This document shows positions 55,806-64,000 of a stretch of DNA of 64,000 nucleotides, one piece after another. Origin of the DNA: Colocasia esculenta (lineage: Eukaryota > Streptophyta > Magnoliopsida > Alismatales > Araceae); NCBI GenBank assembly GCA_014218235.1, contig CM024755.1, positions 79,468,631-79,532,630 of the forward strand, given 5' to 3'. The notes beneath the pieces are model-generated. The model did no database searches and was not told the DNA's origin. It was given only the letters and a program-made list of their open reading frames with translations. A program made the translations under genes and the position numbers. Each line of letters opens with the position of its first letter. Position 1 is the first letter of the stretch.

Positions 55806-56501
55806 GTTAACGGAATCATCCAAGAGTCCATATCAACACAAACCTACTGATTTTAATATGGTTAAGTTGATTAATTACACTGTTATTAGGAGAAATATGA
55901 ATTTCTACCGAACAATGTTATCAAACAACGTCCCCAAAACTTTTTGATGTTGTAGTTGTGTGTTAATTAAGCTTGGAAAAGGCCGATTCTCTCAATCCTT
56001 ACTCAAAACCGGGTGAGTAGGTAGACTAACTGGGAAAGTGAAAGGTCCTCCTGCTCCGTAGCGTGAGGGAATCCACAGAATTTAGGGACTTATGGAGTTC
56101 TCCTTGAAGCCAACCCGATTTACCCGAGAGGGAATCCCCGGATAAAAGGTTGTGAATCAAGAAGGGGCTATCCTGAAATGTGTGGGGATGCTAGAACAGA
56201 AGAAAAATAAGGACCCCCCGTGACTGAGGACCGTTAGAAATCAGAAAGGAAGCAAACAGAAAAGAAAATCAATCAAAACAAGCCAAAAACAAGCTTCTGG
56301 GAAGTAAACGGCAACACTATCGTCGTTAAGTTCCTCAGAAAATAGTAAACGGCAGGATCGATTGATGATAGAAGAGTAAACGGCCAGCTATGTTGACGCT
56401 GAGAAAAAGTAGACGACAGAAATGGTGGACGTTTACTTGTGTAGATGGCAGGATCACTTGCCATCTACCTGTGTGCAGGCTGAAACCGTGATAGCAGTAG
56501 T
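55806..56501 (-). other. T2 leader (5' untranslated region)
   Basis: About 0.7 kb lies between gag and the primer site, with no supported gene. On the + strand it has repeated 'gtaaacggca' blocks and GACG/ACGTC half-sites around 56300-56465, related to the T2 LTR motif. Confidence 0.6.
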
Positions 56502-56520
56502 GGTCCCACCGTGATCGTTA
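56502..56520 (-). other. T2 primer binding site
   Basis: The minus strand reads TAACGATCACGGTGGGACC, 17 of 19 bases the same as the T1 site and at the same place relative to the LTR (nine-base gap against five). The two changes are in the bases that would pair with the tRNA's terminal CCA. Confidence 0.65.
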
Positions 56521-56529
56521 AAGAAGAGC

Positions 56530-57797
56530 TGTGGACGCTCCGTTCCGCGCCCCCTCGAGCACTTGCTGTCTCCAGAGGTTCACAAACGTTGGGTGAGCTC
56601 CCTCGTTGGTGTTGAATGGATGCCAGTTGACCTTCTTTTGCTTCTTTGACCTCCGTTTGATCGGGTTGACCAAGGGAAAAGGAAAGAAACCAGCTAAGAA
56701 GATGAACGAGATGTGATCGCCAGGGCCTTACCTGTGCCCAAGGAGGTGTTTAGATCACACCGGTGATGCTGCCTCACGCTGCGGTGGATGTTGGGACTCC
56801 AACTTTCCTCTCTTCGGTTGGCCAAAGAGAAGAAGCTTCACGGTCTCCTTCAAAGTGTTTCTACCACAAGAAAAAAAGCTCTATTAGACTGGGATGCAGT
56901 GTAGTAAACGTTCTAAATAGAAAGAAGAAGCCCAAAAGGAGAGCCACGTACCGGTTGCGGGCTTGAGAAGAGGGGTGGCCAAGTGTTATGACCACCTTTC
57001 TTCCCTCCGTTTTTTGGTTGGAAAACCCCTTTTGGGTGTGTTGGGAGGTGCACTACGTGCCTAGAGTGTGTGTGTGTGTGTAGCATGCAAAGCTAGAGAG
57101 AGAAAGGAGGGAAAGAGAGGAAGAAGAGATGATGATCCTTGTTTGTGGTCGTGGTTGACTCCTTCATGGGCTCCTCCAGCTCGTGGTGAAGCCTCCTGGA
57201 TGCTCTAAATGTTGAGAGGAAGAGAGGGAACAAGGGTGGAAGCTTTAGTGGGTTTTCTCTCTCTTCTCTCAAAGCATCAAAGCTTGGGCGTCTAGCCTCT
57301 CCTCCCTCCACTTAGAAGGCCAAGGAGTGACATATATAGAGAGTGGGGGCAGAGCTAGTGAGCATTGGATGCTCAAGTTTGAGAAAACACACTTAAACAT
57401 GTGGCAATCCATATGTTAAGTCTTGAACCAATGAGAGGGGGCCAAGTAGGACTTTTACTGGGTCAAGGGGGTGCCAAGGTGGCCCATTTGCCCGTTGGGA
57501 ATGGCCCCATGCGTTGCATGTCCGAGGAGAGGGCGCAAGTGGGCTAGAATCTCGGGGCAATTGCGCAGACCAAGTAAACCCAGGTTGACATCAAACGATG
57601 CTGCCGCCAACCCCATACAGACGTCAACCCCGGTGGACGTCAACCGGAGTCGACGTCAAGGGCCTGTGCCGCCAACTAGAGGTCAGCGGCAGTCGATGTT
57701 GCCATCTACATGGAATCTGAGGCAAGTCAACAGGTGGTCAAACCAGGCCTTATTGGGCCATGAACCACACGGAGATGGGCCAAATCTCGCATCTACA
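56530..57797 (-). mobile_element. T2 5' LTR (right end)
   Basis: It is 1268 bp, a close copy of 25385-26649, beginning TGTGGACGCTCC and ending CATCTACA on the + strand. A minus-strand TATATA is at 57333-57338, and the GACGTC cluster (57584-57660) lies about 250-320 bp upstream of it in U3. The target duplication GGTAT follows. Confidence 0.93.
57584..57660. repeat. TTGACGTCAA cluster, T2 5' LTR
   Basis: TTGACATCAA (a decayed site), GACGTCAAC, GGACGTCAACC and CGACGTCAAG occur within 77 bp. The left LTR keeps two perfect TTGACGTCAA copies, and the two LTRs lost different sites. Confidence 0.75.
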
Positions 57798-57802
57798 GGT
57801 AT

Positions 57803-59170
57803 CATCAACTAAGAATTCAAGAATAGAATATTCACAAGATAGCCTTTCGAACTAGATATGGACACTATGAATTTGTAGTAATGCCATTTGGATTGACAAA
57901 TGCACCTGCTGCATTTATGCGTTTGATGAATGATGTGTTCAGATCTTATTTAGATCAGTTTGTGGTTGTGTTTATCGATGACATATTGATCTACTCTAAA
58001 AGTGTGGAAGAACATGAAGCACATTTACGAATTACTTTGCAACTGTTACGAGATCATAAATTGTATGCGAAGTTTAGTAAATGTGAATTCTGGTTGAAAC
58101 AAGTGATGTTCTTAGGACATATTATTTCCAGAGAGAGATTATCAATAGATTCCTCAAAAATTGAAGCTATACAGAAATGGGAACAACCTAAGAACCTTAC
58201 TGATATTCGAAGTTTTCTAGGTATAGCTAGTTATTACCGGCGGTTCGTTAAAGACTTTTCCAGGATTGCCTCACCTCTTACACAACTAACTTGAAAAGGA
58301 ACTACATTTGAATGGAGTGAGAGTTGTGAGCAAGCCTTTCAATTACTGAAGGAATGTCTATCATCCGCACCAGTTTTAGCTTTGCCGGTAAAAGGTAAAA
58401 CATTTGAAGTTTATACTGATGCATCAAACATTAGATTAGGATGTGTTTTGATGCAAGAAGGAAGAGTTATTGCTTATGCATCTAGACAATTAAAGACTCA
58501 TGAGAAAAATTATCCAATACATGATCTAGAATTGGCAGCGGTAGTTTTTGCTCTTAAACTTTGGAGACACTATCTGTATGATAATCAATTCATAGTGTAT
58601 TCTGATCATAAAAGTCTGAAGTATTTATTTTCACAAAAAGAATTGAATATGAGGCAAAGAAGATGTATGGAATATATCAAGGACTATGACTTTAAGATTG
58701 AGTACCATCCTGGAAAAGGTAATACTGTGGCTGATGCTCTCAGAAGAAATCCTATCGCTAGAATATTCCAATTACAAGTCAAGGAATGGAAGTTGTTGGA
58801 AGAATTTTCCACACTAAGTCTGAAAGCTAAACCACAAGAAGAAAGGGTTGTAATTGATAACTTGACAGTACAATCGGATCTACTAAAGCAAATTGGAGAA
58901 CAACAAGACAATGACCCTATATTTATAGAAATCACAGAAAAACTAGCTTCCAGACCTGATTTCAATGAAGATATACATGTGAATCTTCAATTCCGGAACA
59001 GGTTATGTGTGCCAGATAATCTGGGAATCATGAAGCAAATATTAGAAGAATCTCATCGAGCACATTACACTATTCATCCAGGAGCTGTCAAAATGTACCA
59101 AGATTTAAAGAAAAATTTCTGGTGGTGTAACATGAAGAATGCATTGTGGATTTCACAACTAGATATTTAA
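57803..59170 (+). pseudogene. G1 reverse transcriptase C-terminal half and RNase H
   Basis: It continues the G1 polymerase after T2: 'FVVMPFGLTNAPAAFMRLMN', 'VVVFIDDILIYSKS' (the F/YIDD active site) and 'LGIASYYRRFVKDFSRIASP'. A TGA at 58292 follows 'LTQLT'. RNase H has 'VYTDASNIRLGCVLMQEG', 'LELAAVVFALKLWRHYLYD' and 'YSDHKSLKYLF'. The integrase zinc domain begins at the end ('HRAHYTIHPGAVKMYQDL'). A stop at 57824 is also present. Confidence 0.93.
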
Positions 59171-60108
59171 CATGTCAGAAAGTTAAAGCCAAACACCAGA
59201 AACCTGCAAAAAAGTTAAAACCTCTTGAGGTACCGGAATGGAAATGAGATAGTGTTGGGATGGATTTTATTGTGGGATTACCCAGAACACGTAGCGGATA
59301 CGATGCAATATGGGTAATAATAGATCGACTTACAAAGTCATCTCACTTCTTGGCTATTAAAACAAGATGGTCTGTCAGTGTTTTAGCAGCTCTGTACATG
59401 AAGGAAATTGTTCGGTTACATGGAATCCCAAAAGATATTGTTTTTGACAGAGATGCAAGGTTCACTTCACATTTCTGGAGAGAACTACAAGGTGCGTTGG
59501 GAACCAAGGTAAAGTTTAGTACTGCAATTCATCCTCAAACCGATGGACAGACATAACGGGTAAATCAGATTATTGAGGATATGTGTCGTGCTTGTGTTCT
59601 AGAATTTAGAAATGACTGGAGTAATCACTTAGCAATTATGGAATTTACTTACAACAATAGCTACCAGTCTACTATTCAAATGGCACCATTTGAAGCATTA
59701 TATGGCCGACAGTGTAGATCACCACTATGTTGGGTGGAATTGAAAGAATCACACATTCTTGGACCTAAAATGATTCAAGAAACGACTGAAATTATTAAGT
59801 TGGTGCAAGATCGAATGAAAGCTGCCCAAGACAGAAAGAAACATTATGCTGATCGACGAAGAAGAGAGCTGGAATTTCAATAGGGCGATCATGTGTTCCT
59901 TAAAGTGTCACCCCGAAGAGGAATCAAGAGATTTGGCATTAAAGGAAAATTGAGTCCAAGATACATTGGATCACTTGAGATATTGAAAAGAGTTGGAGAA
60001 ATGACTTATCAACTGGCACTTCCACCTCAGTTATCCAATATACATGACATCTTTCATGTGTCAATGTTGAGAAAGTATGTTTATGATCTGGAACACATTA
60101 TTGAATAA
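59171..60108 (+). pseudogene. G1 integrase
   Basis: The zinc-domain cysteine motif 'LTCQKVKAKHQKP' is in a shifted frame at 59170. The core has 'MDFIVGLPRTRSGYDAIWVI' and 'VFDRDARFTSHFWREL', and 'HPQTDGQT' followed by a TAA stop (59554) exactly where the catalytic Glu is expected. The C-terminal part has 'FTYNNSYQSTIQMAPFEALY' and 'LALPPQLSNIHDIFHVSMLR'. A TAG at 59881 also breaks it. Confidence 0.92.
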
Positions 60109-60306
60109 CAAGATCTGGAGGTACAGGTACACTTAGCATATAAAGAAAAACCTGTACAAATTCTCGACCGAAAAATCAAGCAACTCTGGAACAAGGAAGT
60201 TCCATTATTAAAAATTCAGTGGAACAAACGAGGAGAAGAAGAAGCAATATGGGAACTGGAAGATACCATCAAAACCAAGTATTTTGAATTATTTTCAGGT
60301 CAGTAG
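60109..60306 (+). pseudogene. G1 chromodomain-like C-terminus
   Basis: After a TAA at 60106, the same frame continues to a TAG at 60304. It contains 'PVQILDRKIKQLWNKEVPLL' and 'WNKRGEEEAIWELED', which match the degenerate chromodomain tail of Tekay/Del chromoviruses. Chromodomains help direct integration to heterochromatin. The aromatic cage is incomplete in this type. Confidence 0.8.
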
Positions 60307-60350
60307 TTACACTCTTATTCTATTAAATTTGAAGGACCAAATTTCTGTTA

Positions 60351-60362
60351 GTGGGGGAGAGT
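60351..60362 (+). other. G1 polypurine tract
   Basis: GTGGGGGAGAGT lies directly before the 3' LTR. It is the plus-strand primer for reverse transcription. Confidence 0.85.
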
Positions 60363-62921
60363 TGTAACGCATCGAAAGTTTTATTTACTAAAAAATGTGA
60401 ATAATTTGATGATTAAACATAACTATTATCATGAAATGTAATTAATCTTAATTTAAGATTTATTGATGATAATAAGTGTTATTTCAAATTTCGTACTCAG
60501 AGGTGCGTGCTTTGACAGGGCGACACCGGAATTCGAAAACGAAAATGAAATCCGAGAATACCATAATTTCCAGAAAAATGTGTTGATATCAGAAATGAAA
60601 ATATCCAGAATTGTTGATATGCAGATTTCGAGATTAAGCCGACGCAACTATTTTTCGGATAATTTTTGTTGGGTGAAAAAATAAATTCTAAAAATTAAAG
60701 TAAAATCACCATAATTTGTAAAACCTATTTGTTAGCTTATGGTTAAAATATCATCTTGATTGAACACCATTTGGACAAACATGGGGTGAAATGGGCCAGT
60801 TGAATTATCACCATTTACGATAACTATTTTCTTGGAATTAATGGTTGCTTACATGTTGGGAGCTGAGTAAGCCACCTCACTTGGGTAGAAGACTTACACG
60901 TTTATCGCTTAGGTGTAAGCCTTGGGTCTTTCATGGTAAACGTGTAAGCAGTACTGTGACACATCGATGGCCAACGTGCCATCGTGCATGGGAGGTCTGG
61001 TGAGTTATAGAAACCCCCCAACACCCATCTTGCGCACCTTTCCAGCACTTGCTCTTGCATGCTTTTGTTCTTGCTCCTGCTTTCTTGCTGCGTCTGCGTC
61101 TGCTGTTGCTGTGCTTGCCAGCCTTGTGTTGGTGAGTTGCTGCTGGAGCTGTTGTGTGTTGGAGCTGCTCTTGCTGTAGGTGCTACTGTTGGGTTGTTAT
61201 TGTTGCAGCTATGTTTGCAACCTGGTTGTCTCCTTCCTCCTACTAGTTGTGGACTCCTTGAAGCAAAAGTTTCATCCTTTGAGTCATGTAGGATTCCTTC
61301 TTACCCATCCTCTTTCTTCTCGTTCTTGTCCTTCTTCCATGTTAAGAAGCCCATGTATAAGCGTTGGATCATGATTATACTTGCCACTGATTCTGGAAAT
61401 ATCATTAGAATGGTGTTTCCATTCCTTATCATCATGTTTTAGTTAGTATTCATGTTACTCCAAGTAGGTTGATGGAAATCTTCTTATTAGTTGCACGATA
61501 ATATATTTTGGAAGAATTATGTTCCGGCTATCGTCTTGTTGTAGGTGTATATGGCTCAGTTTGTCCCTGTTGTTTTACTTGATCACTTCATATATAGTAA
61601 TACTTGGAAATGTATTCAAGACCCTCTTTGATGTGTTAACCATGTATAGATTCATAGGAACATATAGAACAGTCTTTAGAGTTGTGCATTACCATTTCCA
61701 GAAGCTGAACTGGCGGCTGTCGACAGATGGAAAGTATCTGTCGACATGCCTCAGGCTCCCAGAACCCAGAGCTTCTGGAAAACCAGTAGCTATCGACAGA
61801 TGGCTCTCATCTGTCGACAGATGGGTCTGTCCTGTCGACAACAAAATCTAGGCATGTCGACAGGTACTGTCCAGGCTTCAGAAATCTGGTTCTGGAAGCC
61901 TGCACCTGTCGACAGCCAGGAATGGTTGTCGACACACACTGTTCTGTCTAGTTTTTCAGTACCTTTCCTTGTTCAATCTCCTGTTGGTTCTTTATTCTAT
62001 TAGCCTAGTAAGTTGTGTCCTTCATTTTCTTGGGTTTCTACTATTATGTTACTAGAGAAGTCATCCAATTGTTATTTCTATATCCTTCTTCGGATTGTCC
62101 TTGAAGTCTTCAAGTTCAAGAAGTTCCTAGTTGGCTACATCTTCCTGTGTTCAGTGACCTTAATCTATATTCTTTGGTTACATGAGAGTTTGAGTACTTG
62201 AGTACCACAATTGTTTATGAATGACTTGTGATGACAATTATTAGGTCTTTGGACTCATTGAGATATATGCCTGTGCAAATAGGGCTGGTCTAGTTCTGGG
62301 AGGAGCACCCGAATTCATTTACAGGCCGTACAGAACGGTAAAGGATCCATGGATGCTTGGCATTGCATCAAATACAAGCTTGATTAGTCATCATGTATCT
62401 TTTCATGTGTGAATATGTATTTGAATCAGAACATGAATATTATCATGAGTTCCTGACCATGTACTCATATTCCAGTATTTCTGTTTCACATTTATTGTCT
62501 AGTTGACATGCTTGTTCAATCATCTTTGACATTCAATATTGATAACATGCAGGTCACTTATCTTGATTTTTGTATACCTTAGCCCTTATTGATTAGGGGA
62601 GTTGAATCCTACTAGGCTAGTTAGCTCACATATTCCTACCATTTCAGGTGACCATGATGGGGGTGATGCTTAAGGGGAAAGTGTGTGCTGAGTGGATCAT
62701 CCGACTACAGAAGTCCAATCATGTTGCTTTTCTTTAGTGTTGTGAATATGGAATGTAATAAAATAAAGTTCCTCTTTTCTACTCCTCACATAGACTGTAA
62801 GGAGGAGTGTTATGTAATGATGTTTCTGCAATATTGATATGGAATGAATAAAATATATGTTTTGTTTCTTGTACCTGATTTCTATCATTTCCAATAAATA
62901 GACTTTTATTAGGACGTGACA
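60363..62921 (+). mobile_element. G1 3' LTR
   Basis: It is 2559 bp, uninterrupted, TGTAACGC to GTGACA. It serves as the reference for the split 5' LTR. The CTGTCGACAG cluster is at 61717-61935. Short frames inside it recur in the 5' LTR and are not genes. Confidence 0.94.
61717..61935. repeat. CTGTCGACAG palindrome cluster, G1 3' LTR
   Basis: Eight sites occur in 219 bp: three perfect CTGTCGACAG and five with one or two changed flank bases (CTGTCGACAT, CTATCGACAG, CTGTCGACAA, ATGTCGACAG, TTGTCGACAC). It is better preserved than in the 5' LTR. Confidence 0.88.
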
Positions 62922-62926
62922 ATAAC
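62922..62926. repeat. Target site duplication of G1, right copy (ATAAC)
   Basis: It directly follows the terminal CA of the 3' LTR and matches 606-610. Confidence 0.9.
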
Positions 62927-64000
62927 GATATAGAACAATTCAAAGGTACAACATGTATGAGAACGGTTCAATAAACAAAATCCGATGATAGTTATCATGT
63001 GGGATGGATGATTATCCATGGAATGAAATGACAGTACGATCATTTGTCAAATAGAAAAGATTCAATAATCTATAGCATGTACAGTGATTAGCACCAGTTG
63101 AATTACATAGAATTTTAGTGGACAATGACGTATTGAATTCAATAACGATGACATGTACAATAGATTTGTCCATTTCACTTATAACAATTCAATCAATTAA
63201 TCAATCATTCGTGGAAATTACCCAGATCAATCTTGCATTCAATTAGGTGATTGCTAGACACCTCAGTGGATCATATACTCTCGTGATGATAAGTATTTCG
63301 GGTGCTCCCCTCAGAAACAGACTGGGCCCTTATATGCATAGGCATCAGTCATGAACTGAAGTTCCAATAATTTCTGGTAATTTCATTTCATTTATGGCCA
63401 ATAAGATTTCCAAACAATGGATAGTTGTGTACTAAAGATCATGTCAATGATTATAAGGAACAAAGCAAGTGAACATGATCTAGAGTGAATTTCGACAGCA
63501 TAACGGCTGAATTTCATTGGTTCAATCTTTATACTTAGTGGCATCGTTTTCATGTATCAAAATCACTCTTACGAGAAGTAGATAAGAACAGAAGTGCTTT
63601 CTATCTTTTGGGAACTTCAATGGTACAACCCACTCAGTCTCCATGAGGGAATCCACGGAGTATGGAGATTTACGGAGGTCTTAGTGGAAATGTTCCTAGT
63701 CTACCGATACAGAATGACCGATAGAGAGTTTCCAATCCCCCAAGAAAGGACTACCTATATGTGAAAAGTGTAGTGTAGAACGTGTCTCAATGTCTCAATC
63801 CATCGGTTTAAAACATAACGGAAAGCCATTAACAAGAAGACATGTGAATAAGCAAGACTATCATGAGGTTATTAACATGGTTTTTGCATTTTACAAGATA
63901 AACCTTTAGTTTAACAGTAAGCACAAGCATTGAGATGATCATATCAATGTCAAGATAGCAAGATCATGCAATTAAGAGCGATTAGAATAGACTTTCAGGT
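62927..64000 (-). mobile_element. Right half of the diverged chromovirus-type LTR (flank)
   Basis: No gene is visible. Around 63298-63345, 'ttcgggtgctcc' followed by 'tatgcataggcat' matches the reverse complement of the G1 LTR near 62265-62312 in the right order, colinear with the match in 1-605. I infer one old minus-strand LTR split by G1. The remainder to 64000 shows nothing else I can identify. Confidence 0.42.

Larger units (their letters stand above)
25385..57797 (-). mobile_element. T2: gag-only Tat-like retrotransposon, split by N1
   Basis: T2 has LTRs of 1265 and 1268 bp (TG...CA), a T1-like primer site at 56502 and a T1-like polypurine tract at 26650, all on the minus strand. The interior without N1 is only about 5.9 kb: a Tat-type gag and one unexplained 412-residue frame. 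No protease, polymerase, RNase H or integrase motif was found, so it looks non-autonomous. Shared primer and polypurine sequences suggest mobilisation by a Tat element such as T1, but the LTR bodies differ from T1. The target duplication is GGTAT. Confidence 0.88.
611..62921 (+). mobile_element. G1: Tekay/Del-like Ty3/gypsy chromovirus, host of all nested insertions
   Basis: This is a complete but dead LTR retrotransposon. It has LTRs of about 2.55 kb starting TGTAAC and ending TGACA, a tRNA-Met primer site at 22768, gag, aspartic protease, reverse transcriptase, RNase H and integrase in Ty3/gypsy order, a polypurine tract at 60351, and an ATAAC target duplication. The region after integrase carries a chromodomain-like segment ('EEAIWELED'), which with the long LTRs points to the Tekay/Del chromoviruses. 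Two insertions split it: T1 in the 5' LTR and T2 in the reverse transcriptase. Without them it would be about 10 kb. It is the oldest element inside the flanking LTR. Lineage is inferred from motifs. Confidence 0.9.

Noticed and set aside
56040..56110. Similarity between 'gagggaatccacagaattt' (T2 leader) and 'gagggaatccacggagtat' (right flank near 63645)
   Set aside because: Only about 20-30 bp agree loosely; too short to claim shared origin without an alignment.

Overview
The window is plant nuclear DNA made almost entirely of nested LTR retrotransposons; I see no certain host gene, tRNA, rRNA, CRISPR array or bacterial-type operon. Plant origin follows from the lineages: a Tekay/Del-type Ty3/gypsy chromovirus, a Tat-clade Ty3/gypsy element with two RNase H domains, a SIRE/Maximus-type Ty1/copia element, and plant mobile domain (PMD) genes with short plant-style introns.

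Layout, outside in. (0) Both ends (1-605 and 62927-64000) look like the two halves of one diverged chromovirus LTR on the minus strand. (1) Inserted in it is G1 (611-62921, + strand, target duplication ATAAC), a chromovirus with 2.55-kb LTRs, tRNA-Met primer site, gag, protease, reverse transcriptase, RNase H, integrase and a chromodomain-like tail, all broken by stops and frameshifts. (2a) T1 (1518-21114, minus, duplication GACTC), a Tat element, sits in G1's 5' LTR. (2b) T2 (25385-57797, minus, duplication GGTAT), a gag-only element sharing T1's primer site, sits in G1's reverse transcriptase. (3) N1 (31139-55138, minus, duplication CGATC), which has LTRs but no coding interior, sits in T2's gag. 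(4) C1 (36364-48821, +, duplication GTGAG), a SIRE-like copia element, and S1 (50005-53469, duplication CGCCT), a solo LTR, both sit in N1's right-hand LTR. All six insertions have TG...CA ends and matching 5-bp duplications, so the order of events is secure.

Two things go beyond ordinary retrotransposon content. First, T1 carries two PMD genes between pol and its 3' LTR on the strand opposite to its own genes. The second has seven exons with canonical splice sites; the first has a TATA box and one intron. Introns in antisense genes survive retrotransposition because their splice signals are not on the genomic RNA strand. Extra antisense ORFs in Tat elements are known; the multi-exon structure here is the notable part. 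Second, every element carries clusters of short CpG-containing palindromes in non-coding parts: GTGTCGACAC in C1, CTGTCGACAG in G1, TTGACGTCAA in T2, and GTCGCGAC in T1, N1 and S1. In T1, T2 and C1 the LTR cluster lies about 100-400 bp upstream of the LTR TATA box. The recurrence of one theme in unrelated elements is the best candidate here for an undescribed system, such as binding sites for an element or host factor, or RNA dimerisation signals.

All protein genes in the window are defective. Many stops are TAG or TGA where Gln, Arg or Trp is expected, as deamination of methylated cytosine would give. Coordinates of LTRs, target duplications and primer sites were read directly from the sequence. 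Lineage names rest on motif recognition without database searches.
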